Positions 8,337-16,136 of a stretch of 52,776 nucleotides of DNA are shown piece after piece. The notes under the pieces are model-generated. The model searched no databases, was not told the DNA's origin, and saw nothing but the letters and a program-made list of their open reading frames with translations. The stretch is from Lachnospiraceae bacterium. Its GTDB lineage: Bacteria > Bacillota > Clostridia > Lachnospirales > Lachnospiraceae. Location: positions 14,607 through 67,382 of the forward strand of contig JAUNWX010000009.1 of NCBI GenBank assembly GCA_030540075.1, read 5' to 3'. How positions within the stretch are numbered: position 1 is the stretch's first letter; each line of letters starts with the position of its first letter. The translations under genes and the position numbers were made by a program.

Positions 8337-9095
8337 CTAGCTCTCCTGGTAATCCGACGGGGTCATCCCGGTCAGTTTTTTAAAGGTACTGGAGAAGTAG
8401 GCGATGTCGTGATAGCCGACCATCTCACAGACCTCATAGACCTTATAGCGCACATCCCGAAGGAGCCGCATCGCCGTCCGCATCCGGTAGCAGGTGATAT
8501 AGCTGTTGATGCTCTGCCCGGTGCCCTTCTTGAAGAGACGGCTGAGATGCCCCTCGGACACGCCGATGGCGTCGGCGATGCGCGTGATGCTGATGGCATC
8601 CTCACTGTAGTGATCCGCGATGTAGGCGATGGCACTCTGCACATAGCGATGCATCTCTGCGTCCGCCTCCTTCAGTGGCAGAAGCTCCGCATCCTTCGGC
8701 GATGCCGTGTGCTGCCCGTGCAGGATCGCCTCCCCGAGAATCTTCTTTACGACGGCTTCAAGCTGGCCATCCTCGAAGGGCTTCAGCAGATAGTCGGAGG
8801 CCTGCAGGCGCACAGCCTGCTGCGCATAGCTGAAGTCACTGTAGGCGGTGAGGAAAATCACCTTTACGTCCTGCTTCTCTTCCCGAAGCGTCCGCACGAG
8901 CTCGATGCCGTCCATCTTCGGCATACGGATATCGGTGACGATCAGCGCCGGATGCAGCGTGTGCGCCAGCGCGAGGGCCTCCTCTCCGTTCTTCGCCTGT
9001 CCGACGACCTCACAGCCGACACTCTTCCAGTCGGTTCCCTGGACGATGCCCTCCCGGACGAATTTTTCGTCATCGACGACTAATACTGATGTCAT
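8337..9095 (-). CDS. response regulator, YesN/AraC type
   Basis: A 252-residue two-domain regulator. The receiver domain (1-120) has the acidic pair DDE (about 8-10), the phospho-acceptor Asp in IVTDIRMPKMDG, and Lys in LLKPFEDG. The C-terminal part (about 150-252) is an AraC-family double helix-turn-helix ending in CEMVGYHDIAYFSSTFKK and LTGMTPSDYQES. The open frame runs further upstream, but ATG 9095 has GGAGG seven bases before it and starts exactly at the receiver fold. It follows the kinase gene by 70 bp and probably activates the importer operon downstream through the inverted repeat at 8258-8319. Confidence 0.92.
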   Translation of the reverse strand: MTSVLVVDDEKFVREGIVQGTDWKSVGCEVVGQAKNGEEALALAHTLHPALIVTDIRMPKMDGIELVRTLREEKQDVKVIFLTAYSDFSYAQQAVRLQASDYLLKPFEDGQLEAVVKKILGEAILHGQHTASPKDAELLPLKEADAEMHRYVQSAIAYIADHYSEDAISITRIADAIGVSEGHLSRLFKKGTGQSINSYITCYRMRTAMRLLRDVRYKVYEVCEMVGYHDIAYFSSTFKKLTGMTPSDYQES

Positions 9096-9165
9096 AACAA
9101 ACCTCCACACCCCTGGTCGTATAGCCCACGGGCGATCTTCTATGGGGCCCCGCGATCGATGCGGT

Positions 9166-10854
9166 TTACCCCTTCTGTTCTTTCTGGTACGGCAGTCGCA
9201 GCACGACATCCGTACCGCCTTCCGGCAGCCGCACGATATCGATGCCGTACTGTGGCCCATAATTCAGGCGGATGATCGAATCCACGTTCGCGAAACCGAG
9301 GTGACCGCTCAGCAGCTTTCCATCATGCTTCTTCACCATCTCGATGAAGGCATCCTCGATGCCTCGCCCGTTATCCGTCACATGAATCTCGAGCTCTTCT
9401 TCTACCCGGCGGGCGGTGACCTTCACGAGTCCATCCTCGACGCCCTCGAGGCCATGGATGATGGCATTTTCGACGATCGGCTGCAGCATCAGCTTCGGCA
9501 CCATGCAGCTCATCAGCTCCTCCGGGACCTCAACCTCGAAGCTGAAGGAGTCGTCGAAGCGCAGCTCCTGGATATTGCAGTAGCTTTCGAGCAGCTCGAG
9601 CTCCTCCTGCAGCGTTTCGAACTCGCGCCCCGAGATGCTTCGGCGGAGGATCTTCGCGAGATCCGAGCTGAGGGTGACGATTTCCGGCACCTGATGGGCT
9701 TTCGCCACCCACTTGATGGTGTCGAGTGTGTTATAGAGGAAGTGCGGATTCAGCTGTGCCTGCATCATCCGCATCTCGGTTTCGTTGAGATGCTTCTGCT
9801 GCTGCACCCGCTCTTCCATGTTCCGGCGGATCCGTACCGTCGTTTTATTGAAGCCATCGGCGAGCTGCCCGAGCTCGTCATCCCGCGGAAGCTCCACATG
9901 GGCTCTCAGATCTCCATGCCGCAGGGCCCGCATGCCGTCACTCAGCTTCTGAATCGGCTGGGCGAGGAAATTCGATACATAGCCGGACAGCGTGAGACTC
10001 CCGATGAGTACCAGTACCGTGATGATCAGCAGCATCATGAACATCATACGGAAGATGTCCTCGCTGAGTGCCGGTGGCGTCATGTAGACGAGCGTCAGCC
10101 CCGTGTCGCCGACAGCGGTCGCATAGAGATTGTCGGCGAATGTCTCATTCAGGCGTCGCCCCTCCAGACGGTTCGTCCGGAAAAGCTGAAGGTTCGCCCC
10201 GGAAGCGAGGTTCCCGCCGGCATAAATCGGCTCCCAGTAAGCATTCAGCAGGAGGACGCCCTCGTTGCCGTTATAGCTCTCCTTCAGTATGTTTTCGAAA
10301 TCGCTCTGATCGATCGTCACAATGACGTAGCCGGCATTGACATTGATCTTACGACCGATCTGAAGACTCGTTTCCTGGGTGTAGATGCCATCGTAGTTCA
10401 GGACGTAGGCCGTCGCCTCCGGCTGCGTCTCGAGACGGGCGATGATGCCGAAATCAGACGGCAGGGTCTTCGACACCGTACCGCGATCCGTCGTGTAGAT
10501 ACGCTTTTCGCCGGTGTAGATATCGACCGTCGAGAAAGGACGGATCGCCTGTGTTTCACGGTAGAGGGCCGCATAGATGTTCGAGGACGAAACGGTACCC
10601 TGGGCCAATGCTTTCTGAATATCTGCATCGTCCGCAATCTGCGTGATGACCTCCTCCACGGTCGAGAAGTGCTCCTCGAGACGCTGCTCAATCAGCTGCT
10701 GCTTCCCGAGGTCCTGGGTCGCGAACTCACGGTGGACGCGCGTACGGAACATGCCGACGAGCAGCAGGCCGCTCAGTACGAGCGGAACGACGGATATCAG
10801 GGTGAAGTAGAACATCAGCTGGCGACGGTAGGACTTGTTGATGTACTCAAGCAT
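9166..10854 (-). CDS. sensor histidine kinase, YesM type
   Basis: A 562-residue membrane kinase: first membrane helix about 14-36, extracellular sensor region to about 265, second helix about 275-297, HAMP, then a LytS/YesM-type catalytic part. The phospho-accepting His lies in LNPHFLYNTLDTIKW, the N-box is QPIVENAIIHGLEG, and the G-box includes DNGRGI. ATG 10854 was chosen because GGGAGG stands before it and the membrane helix follows. It overlaps the end of the binding-lipoprotein gene by 8 nt, so the two are translationally coupled. The kinase may read the liganded state of that lipoprotein, as PgtB/PgtC systems are thought to do; that is an inference from order. Confidence 0.92.
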   Translation of the reverse strand: MLEYINKSYRRQLMFYFTLISVVPLVLSGLLLVGMFRTRVHREFATQDLGKQQLIEQRLEEHFSTVEEVITQIADDADIQKALAQGTVSSSNIYAALYRETQAIRPFSTVDIYTGEKRIYTTDRGTVSKTLPSDFGIIARLETQPEATAYVLNYDGIYTQETSLQIGRKINVNAGYVIVTIDQSDFENILKESYNGNEGVLLLNAYWEPIYAGGNLASGANLQLFRTNRLEGRRLNETFADNLYATAVGDTGLTLVYMTPPALSEDIFRMMFMMLLIITVLVLIGSLTLSGYVSNFLAQPIQKLSDGMRALRHGDLRAHVELPRDDELGQLADGFNKTTVRIRRNMEERVQQQKHLNETEMRMMQAQLNPHFLYNTLDTIKWVAKAHQVPEIVTLSSDLAKILRRSISGREFETLQEELELLESYCNIQELRFDDSFSFEVEVPEELMSCMVPKLMLQPIVENAIIHGLEGVEDGLVKVTARRVEEELEIHVTDNGRGIEDAFIEMVKKHDGKLLSGHLGFANVDSIIRLNYGPQYGIDIVRLPEGGTDVVLRLPYQKEQKG

Positions 10855-11899
10855 AACGTTCCTCCCAGATCTGCCAGAAATCCTGCAGTACCTTCGCCTG
10901 ACGCCCACTGGCCTCCTCGATATCGAAGGCGAGGATGCGGAGCCCCACGGTCTTGTCATTCGTGGACAGGTCCGTACGGACCGAGCGTCGGAACAGCGGG
11001 GAAATCGTATAGCGCTGCACCGGATCGCTCAGGATGAAATCGAGGAAGCGCTCGGCATTTTCCGGGTGCGGGGCATTCTTCACGATGGCTGCGCCATCCG
11101 GAACCGCGGAGGTGCCCTCCGTCGGATAACTGATGCCGACATCACTGCCACGCGCGATCTCCTTCAGCGCACTCTCCTCGAGGGTGATGCCCACCAGCCG
11201 GTCACCGTTGGCGACCTCCGTGAGTACCTCTCCGGAGCCCTTCGCGAGATGCCCGTCGAGGTCATCGCAGAACTTCGTGAGGATCTCCTGCTCTGGAAGC
11301 TGTGTCGCATCCTTCATGGTCTCGAGTATCGTGTAGCTCGTACCGGACATGGATGGATCCGCGAAGCTGATACTGCCCTTCCAGCTGCCGTCGAGGAAGT
11401 CCTGCCAGCTGTGCGGTGCGCTCTCCGTCTGCACGATCTTACTGTTATAGATAAACACGATCGGAAGCTCGGTGAAGGGCGTCCAGTAGTGGTCCGGTGA
11501 GAGATAGATGGGATCCAGTTTCGCTTCCAGCGGCGACTGATAGGACTGAAAACAGTCTTTATAGGCTTCCAGCATCTCGATACCGCCGCCGAACATAACA
11601 TCGACCTCCTGCTTCGACGCGTTCTGCATATCCTGCAGATCCTCGAGCAGCTCGGTCGTGCCACCCGCACGGACATCAACCCAGATGCCGGTGGATTCCT
11701 CGAACTCCTGGATGATCGGTCGATAGACCTCCGCTTTATGCGCCGTATAGATCGTCAGCTTCTGATCCTCGGGGATGTCGGCGAAAACCGGTGTATCCTC
11801 TGCGCCGCCGCGCCCGCAGGCACTGAGCGCAAGCAGTATAAGCGTGCCGGTCAAGAGGCGGCCGGCGCAGATGTTCCGTCGTTTGTGCAGCTTTATCAT
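10847..11899 (-). CDS. extracellular binding lipoprotein linked to the kinase (PgtC/AfuA-like)
   Basis: This 350-residue binding protein has a lipoprotein signal (basic KLHKRR, hydrophobic core, lipobox LSAC) and a Fe3+/AfuA-type two-lobed fold with LTIYTAHKAEVYRPIIQEFEE at the N-terminal lobe. ATG 11899 is preferred over the GTG five codons upstream because a GGAAG site stands about 9 nt before it. It is the first gene of lipoprotein-kinase-regulator, overlapping the kinase gene by 8 nt, and is separate from the importer's own binding protein. The context suggests a ligand sensor for the kinase rather than a transport subunit. It could instead be a second binding protein sharing the downstream permease. 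Confidence 0.85.
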   Translation of the reverse strand: MIKLHKRRNICAGRLLTGTLILLALSACGRGGAEDTPVFADIPEDQKLTIYTAHKAEVYRPIIQEFEESTGIWVDVRAGGTTELLEDLQDMQNASKQEVDVMFGGGIEMLEAYKDCFQSYQSPLEAKLDPIYLSPDHYWTPFTELPIVFIYNSKIVQTESAPHSWQDFLDGSWKGSISFADPSMSGTSYTILETMKDATQLPEQEILTKFCDDLDGHLAKGSGEVLTEVANGDRLVGITLEESALKEIARGSDVGISYPTEGTSAVPDGAAIVKNAPHPENAERFLDFILSDPVQRYTISPLFRRSVRTDLSTNDKTVGLRILAFDIEEASGRQAKVLQDFWQIWEERYA

Positions 11900-11931
11900 G
11901 ATTTTCACTTCCACTTTCTGATTATTTAACT

Positions 11932-11960
11932 ATTATAATAGAAAAGCCGACAATTTTTCA
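11932..11960 (-). promoter_or_regulatory. candidate promoter of the lipoprotein-kinase-regulator operon
   Basis: Minus strand: consensus -10 TATAAT (11932-11937), about 30 nt before the start codon, with only a weak -35 TGAAAA (11955-11960) at 17 bp. The -10 is convincing; the -35 is not. Confidence 0.45.
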
Positions 11961-12054
11961 GCGAAAATTAAGGATGATCAGAAATGGTGCAAGGTCCACT
12001 TCTGGTACCTCGCTGAACTGTTGCAAATGATCATCAGAAAATGGAGAACTAAAA

Positions 12055-12471
12055 ATGGATAGAAAAGTTTATTTCGCAGGCTCGATCCGCGGTGGCCGTG
12101 AGGATGCCGCGCTCTATCGGGACATCATCAAACATATTCAGGAGACGGACATCGTACTCACCGAGCATATCGGCGCGACAGACCTCAATGCACGCGAGCA
12201 GGGAGTTAAGGATCAGGACATCTATAACCAGGATATGACCTGGCTGCGCACCTCGGATCTTCTCATCGCAGAGTGCACCCGTCCGTCCCTCGGCGTCGGT
12301 TATGAGCTCTGTGCAGGCGAACACTATGGAAAGCCATGCTACATCTTCTACCGTCCGTCCGAGACACAGCTCAGTGCGATGCTCCGCGGTGACGCGTATT
12401 TCCATGTCGATACCTATGAAACGAAAGAAGAGATGTTCCGGAAGCTGGACGCGATTCTTCGGGAGGCCTGA
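12055..12471 (+). CDS. 2'-deoxynucleoside 5'-phosphate N-hydrolase (DNPH1/Rcl-like)
   Basis: A 138-residue single-domain protein of the nucleoside 2-deoxyribosyltransferase fold. The N-terminal motif YFAGSIRGGRED and the later TEHIGA, DMTWL and PSLGVGYELCAG follow the animal DNPH1/Rcl pattern closely. That enzyme cleaves the N-glycosidic bond of deoxynucleoside 5'-monophosphates to a free base and deoxyribose 5-phosphate; the Glu in GVGYEL is the expected catalytic acid. A GGAG site precedes the ATG. It stands alone, divergent from the sensor operon and followed by a tRNA gene with its own promoter. Expected role: nucleotide-pool clean-up or salvage. A transferase activity cannot be excluded from sequence. 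Confidence 0.85.
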   Translation: MDRKVYFAGSIRGGREDAALYRDIIKHIQETDIVLTEHIGATDLNAREQGVKDQDIYNQDMTWLRTSDLLIAECTRPSLGVGYELCAGEHYGKPCYIFYRPSETQLSAMLRGDAYFHVDTYETKEEMFRKLDAILREA

Positions 12472-12523
12472 ACGGTGAACATCGATCGAATGTCGCCTCT
12501 CCAGCTAAAAAGTCAAAAACCAG

Positions 12524-12552
12524 TTGACAACCTTGCCCGAATTGAGTATAGT
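12524..12552 (+). promoter_or_regulatory. strong promoter of tRNA-Pro
   Basis: TTGACA (12524-12529), 17-bp spacer, TATAGT (12547-12552), starting transcription about 20 nt before the tRNA. Near-consensus. Confidence 0.88.
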
Positions 12553-12578
12553 ATCTAAGTCGCTTGAGAAAAGCGCTT

Positions 12579-12653
12579 CGGGGTGTGGCTCAGTTTGGCT
12601 AGAGCACCTGGTTTGGGACCAGGGGGTCGCAAGTTCGAATCTTGTCACCCCGA
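12579..12653 (+). tRNA. tRNA-Pro (anticodon TGG)
   Basis: Full cloverleaf: acceptor arms CGGGGTG (12579-12585) and CACCCCG (12646-12652), discriminator A12653, D-arm with GGCTCAG, anticodon stem CCTGG/CCAGG around TTTGGGA with anticodon TGG at 12614-12616, and T-arm containing GTTCGAATC. The CCA end is not encoded. It has its own promoter and terminator, so it is a one-gene unit. Confidence 0.97.
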
Positions 12654-12663
12654 CGATTGATAG

Positions 12664-12697
12664 ACCATCGAGATTTCATTCTCGGTGGTTTTTTTTT
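12664..12697 (+). terminator. intrinsic terminator of tRNA-Pro
   Basis: Arms ACCATCGAGA/TCTCGGTGGT (12664-12673, 12680-12689) around a 6-nt loop, followed by eight T (12690-12697). Strong. Confidence 0.93.
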
Positions 12698-12778
12698 GCG
12701 CTTACATCCGATCGTGGAGTACTGTGCTTCTGGTGCCGGCCCTCAGGGGACCCTGCGCATCGTAAATTGCAAGAAAAA

Positions 12779-12807
12779 CTGACAGAAAGCAGAAATCTGT
12801 TTATATT
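12779..12807 (+). promoter_or_regulatory. candidate promoter of the Ala-rich secreted protein gene
   Basis: CTGACA (12779-12784), 17-bp spacer, TATATT (12802-12807). It would give an AT-rich 5' leader of about 140 nt containing a short hairpin GTCAC/GTGAC shortly before the ribosome site. A second TATAAA (12888-12893) lies closer but lacks a good -35. Confidence 0.55.
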
Positions 12808-12953
12808 TACGCCCTTTTTACGTAAACTGTACTTTATTTTTATTACGAAAATGTTTGAAAACCGTATGAAATTCTTAAGAAACGTGCTATAAATAGCTTA
12901 GAAATTTTAAGTCACGGATTCAGTGACAGATTTCAAATTTATTTGAGAGGTAT

Positions 12954-13307
12954 ATGATGATGAAGATGACAAAGAAGATTGCTGCTATGGTGATGACTGG
13001 CGCACTGGTTGCTGCTATGTCCGTTCCTGCATTCGCTGGTGTTGCATCCTACGACATCGGTTCCTTAAATGCAAAGAACGCCTACTCTTTCGCTGCTGCT
13101 GAGTATGCAAACGCTATTCACGAGGCTGCTGTAGCTCAGGCTGCTGTTGATCCAGCTGCTCCAGTAGTTGTTGCTGCTGCTGACGGCACTCAGGTTGTTT
13201 ACGCTAACTACTCTGAGTATGCTGCTGCTATGGCTAACCTTGCTCGTGAGGCTTTCGCTGCACAGGGCATCGACAACGCAGCTGCTTTAGGCTACGGTGT
13301 AAACTGA
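12954..13307 (+). CDS. small Ala-rich secreted protein, unknown function
   Basis: I do not recognise this 117-residue protein. It has a clear signal peptide (MTKK, hydrophobic stretch, likely cleavage after PAFA at residue 28) and an 89-residue mature part that is about one third Ala and has no Cys. Two helical segments resemble each other: EYANAIHEAAVAQ (about 51) and EYAAAMANLAREAFAAQ (about 84). Alanine codons are mostly GCT and GCA, unlike the GCC/GCG-rich neighbours, which suggests very high expression. ATG codons at 12954, 12957, 12960 and 12966 all fit; the AGAGG site (12946-12950) is spaced best for the second or third. It has its own promoter and terminator. Possible roles include a small exported structural or peptide-like product; none is shown. 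Confidence 0.85.
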   Translation: MMMKMTKKIAAMVMTGALVAAMSVPAFAGVASYDIGSLNAKNAYSFAAAEYANAIHEAAVAQAAVDPAAPVVVAAADGTQVVYANYSEYAAAMANLAREAFAAQGIDNAAALGYGVN

Positions 13308-13338
13308 TCATCCGTATATACAACTGAATAAATGAACG

Positions 13339-13373
13339 AATCCCCGGACCGTATGTCGGTTCGGGGATTTTTT
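13339..13373 (+). terminator. intrinsic terminator of the Ala-rich protein gene
   Basis: Arms AATCCCCGGACC/GGTTCGGGGATT (13339-13350, 13358-13369) with a 7-nt loop and a T-run. Strong. Confidence 0.92.
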
Positions 13374-13375
13374 CA

Positions 13376-13406
13376 GCAAAAGAACCACCTGTCTGACAGG
13401 TGGTTC
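13376..13406 (-). terminator. terminator for the AEC transporter gene
   Basis: Arms GAACCACCTG/CAGGTGGTTC (13382-13391, 13397-13406), loop TCTGA, followed on the minus strand by TTTTGC. It lies 85 nt past the transporter stop codon and back to back with the terminator of the convergent gene. Confidence 0.8.
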
Positions 13407-13490
13407 TCTCTTACACGGAAAGCAGAATCGGATTGGATGTCTGCGAGAAGTACCGCGACAGATTCTCGTACGCATGTACAGCGGACTGAA

Positions 13491-14420
13491 TTACAGCAAT
13501 GTTGTGATGATAAAGGCGGTGATCGGCAGTGCCAGGATACTGAGCAGGGTGGACAGGATGACGGCACCGGCGACCTTTTCTTCATCATAGTGGAACTGCA
13601 CGGCGAAAACCGTACTGATGGCGGCGCACGGGCAGGCTTCGAGCAGCAGGACGACCTCGGAGGCCATGCCGAAGCTGATATGCAGGACGCCGTAGATCAG
13701 CAGACACACGGCAGGAATCAGGAAGAGGCGAATGCTGATGACCGCTGCAACGGCGCGGTCCCGGATCACCTTCGAAAGATCAGAGCCTGCGAGAATCATA
13801 CCGGTGATCATCATGCTGATCGGTGTATTCAGCCCGCCGATCTGTGAAATCGGCTGATGAATCAGCTCTGGTACCGGAATCTGCAGAAGGTAGATGACGA
13901 GACCGAGCACAACGGCGATCATCGCCGGCGTCCGAACGATCGTGTTCACGACCTTCTTCGCGTCGGTCTGCCCGGAGACCCGGGCATAGCCATAGGTCCA
14001 GATCAGGATATTAAAGACGGTGTTGTAGCTGCTTGCATACAGCAGCCCCTCGTTCCCGAACAGCGCCTGGATCAGAGGGAAGCCCATGTAGCCGGCATTG
14101 GAAAAGATCATCGCAAACTCAAAGATCGCGGCATTCTCCTTCCCCATACGGCGGGCGGCCAGCACGGCGATGACGAGGCCGATCATGATGAGGATAAAGG
14201 AGTGGATGAAGGCCAGCACGATCCCATGGAAAACCTCGGCATCAAATTCTGTGATATAGGAATTCACGATCATACAGGGCACGACGATCGACACCAGAAG
14301 ACTGGAGAAGTGCTGACGTGCTTCCGGCTTCAGGGCCTTCGCCTTGATTGCGAAGAATCCCACCATGATCAGCATAAAAAAGACGACGACCTGTCGGGCC
14401 GAGATAAGTGCAAGTTCCAT
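13491..14420 (-). CDS. AEC (auxin efflux carrier) family transporter
   Basis: This 309-residue membrane protein has about ten hydrophobic helices arranged as two five-helix halves. Features of the family include PEARQHFSSLLVSIVVPCMI in the N-terminal half and the SNAGYMGFPLI and CPCAAISTVFA segments around the helix breaks. Bacterial members carry malate, malonate or related organic acids; the substrate here is unknown. ATG 14420 was chosen because GGGAGG stands before it; the 26 codons upstream lie in the hairpin region. It stands alone behind the M28-like gene, from which a long hairpin separates it. Confidence 0.88.
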   Translation of the reverse strand: MELALISARQVVVFFMLIMVGFFAIKAKALKPEARQHFSSLLVSIVVPCMIVNSYITEFDAEVFHGIVLAFIHSFILIMIGLVIAVLAARRMGKENAAIFEFAMIFSNAGYMGFPLIQALFGNEGLLYASSYNTVFNILIWTYGYARVSGQTDAKKVVNTIVRTPAMIAVVLGLVIYLLQIPVPELIHQPISQIGGLNTPISMMITGMILAGSDLSKVIRDRAVAAVISIRLFLIPAVCLLIYGVLHISFGMASEVVLLLEACPCAAISTVFAVQFHYDEEKVAGAVILSTLLSILALPITAFIITTLL

Positions 14421-14440
14421 GAAGCCTCCCTGATATGGAC

Positions 14441-14519
14441 AGAAAAAGGTGGCTGTCACATCCATCCGGATCATCGCTGCATGTCCTGCAGTTTTCATCG
14501 GATGAGATGTGTGCCACCT
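14441..14519 (-). terminator. long branched hairpin ending the M28-like transcript
   Basis: On the minus strand AGGTGGC/GCCACCT (outer), CACATC/GATGTG, CATCCG/CGGATG and CTGCA/TGCAG (inner) stack into one long imperfect hairpin of about 73 nt, followed by TTTTT. It starts 25 nt after the M28-like stop and ends about 20 nt before the transporter start. It may be a plain terminator or an attenuator for the transporter gene. Confidence 0.5.
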
Positions 14520-14543
14520 GTTGCCATCTTGCGTACGAATGAT

Positions 14544-15872
14544 TTACGCGGCTGTGATTGAGAGCGTATAGCCTACCGCCGGTACACCGGCGCCGGTTTC
14601 AGCCGTTGTGGTAGCGCTTACATGATACACCGCCTGTGCAGCTGAATCAAGGTAGATCGTTTCATGACTTCCATTTTCTGCGGCTTTTTCACTTCCTTCG
14701 CCGAAGAAATTCGTGAGCATCGGACGAAGCATGGCTTCATCCATCCCCAGTGCGGACGTATCCACTGTGATCTGATCCACACGTTCCGGCGCGGTCGTCA
14801 CATGAACCTCGACCGGTATCGGCGCATCCTGCTGCAGGATGTAGAGCTGCGCGGTGTAGATTTTGCAGCCATCCGCATCGCTTGTGCCTGTATCCGTCAG
14901 TCGCGTCCCGAGCTGCTGCTCGATCGCCGGGATCCCTGTGCCGGATGGCCATGCATCCACCTGCAGCTGGAATGCACCAGCCGCACGGACAGCTACCGGC
15001 GTCGCCTCCACTTCCGTTCGGAAGCGGCTGTTCTTGTCCCGCATAAGCCCCTGCACGGTATCCCCGACGACAGCCGCGGCCTTCGCCAGCTCATCCATCT
15101 CCGGCGCGGCGTCTCCCTCCTGCGTCAGTGCCGCGGACACGATGCCCTCCATGCTGAACGCGGTATGATCCGCTGACTTATCCGCGCGCATCGTCGCCTT
15201 CTGCCCGCTCATCCGCTTCACGGATTTCACGAGCCGGTCAGTGAGTGGATTTTCACGGCCGTTGCTCACCGCGATTTGAAATTCGGCGTCTGCATGGCCA
15301 ATGTCTCCGACCTGGATGTCGGCGACCACCCTGGCCTTCTCTTCCTCCGGGAGGCTCGAGAGGTAGTTTCGCGCCCCGGCCAGTGCATCCTCTTCTCCGG
15401 TAAATGCGATATAACGAAGCTCGACAGCACTCTTCTTTTTCAGTGTCTGCTCCGAAACGGCCTTCAGCACTGCAAGTCCGGCCGCATTCGGTGCACCATC
15501 CGGTGTATAAAGTGCTGTGGACAGCACCACGATGTCGGCATTGGCCGGATCGGTATCCGCCTGCTGGACCGCGATGAGCGTGTAGCCGTCGCCCGTCTCC
15601 AGGATCGCATCGGTTCCGCTCTGATAAGCGCTCGTCACAGCCTTTTTATAGTCCGAGGCATCGAGACGGAACTGGTGATAGACGATGCGTGGTGCGAGCA
15701 GGACGACTCCGAGGAGGAGCGCCCGCATACCATCGCGCCGTGCCTTCGTATCCTTATAGAGGACGGCATGCAGAAACTGCATCGCCGCAAAGATCAGCAC
15801 CAGTACGCCGATGACATAGATAAACAGAAACACGAGATCCAGCGGATCCCGCAGCATGTAGGCAATCTTCAT
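14544..15872 (-). CDS. membrane-anchored M28 peptidase-like protein, probably inactive
   Basis: A 442-residue protein with two N-terminal hydrophobic helices (about 12-35 and 48-63) and an outside domain of the M28 aminopeptidase fold. GEEDALAG (catalytic Glu pair) and SADHTAFSMEGI (last zinc His) match the family. The first ligand motif, usually AHxD, reads STALYT; the bridging-Asp motif GxxD reads GAPNAAG; and the next Asp motif reads QVGDIG. At least two of five zinc ligands are therefore lost. The last 150 residues form a separate unrecognised domain. It follows a small gene by 10 nt, so both are probably co-transcribed. Best call: pseudo-peptidase with a binding or structural role. Confidence 0.75.
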   Translation of the reverse strand: MKIAYMLRDPLDLVFLFIYVIGVLVLIFAAMQFLHAVLYKDTKARRDGMRALLLGVVLLAPRIVYHQFRLDASDYKKAVTSAYQSGTDAILETGDGYTLIAVQQADTDPANADIVVLSTALYTPDGAPNAAGLAVLKAVSEQTLKKKSAVELRYIAFTGEEDALAGARNYLSSLPEEEKARVVADIQVGDIGHADAEFQIAVSNGRENPLTDRLVKSVKRMSGQKATMRADKSADHTAFSMEGIVSAALTQEGDAAPEMDELAKAAAVVGDTVQGLMRDKNSRFRTEVEATPVAVRAAGAFQLQVDAWPSGTGIPAIEQQLGTRLTDTGTSDADGCKIYTAQLYILQQDAPIPVEVHVTTAPERVDQITVDTSALGMDEAMLRPMLTNFFGEGSEKAAENGSHETIYLDSAAQAVYHVSATTTAETGAGVPAVGYTLSITAA

Positions 15873-15882
15873 ACGATCATCC

Positions 15883-16113
15883 TTACTTCTGCATGTTCTT
15901 CAGGGCTTCCACCATCTCGACGTCGTCCTGCAGGACGCGGAAGTTGGTGGTCACCGGCTGTGCACCCGGCTTCGTGATCGTGATCTCGATCACCGAGCCC
16001 TCCGGGATCCCGGTCGAGACGAAATGCTGGACATAGGAGACCACCTTCGGGTGATCTGCCTGAAACTTCTTGAAAAGGCCGGCGACCTTCATCATTGCTG
16101 CTGGATTCATCAT
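15883..16113 (-). CDS. small cytoplasmic protein, unknown function
   Basis: A 76-residue protein I cannot assign. It has a Met-rich amphipathic N-terminus (MMNPAAMMKVAGLFKKF) and a compact alpha/beta-looking remainder ending in EMVEALKNMQK, with no signal peptide or Cys. ATG 16113 was chosen over the one five codons upstream because the GGAGG site fits only the downstream start. It is 10 nt upstream of the M28-like gene and probably co-transcribed, which gives the only hint of function. Confidence 0.8.
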   Translation of the reverse strand: MMNPAAMMKVAGLFKKFQADHPKVVSYVQHFVSTGIPEGSVIEITITKPGAQPVTTNFRVLQDDVEMVEALKNMQK

Positions 16114-16136
16114 ATGTTTTACCTCCATTTACTATT

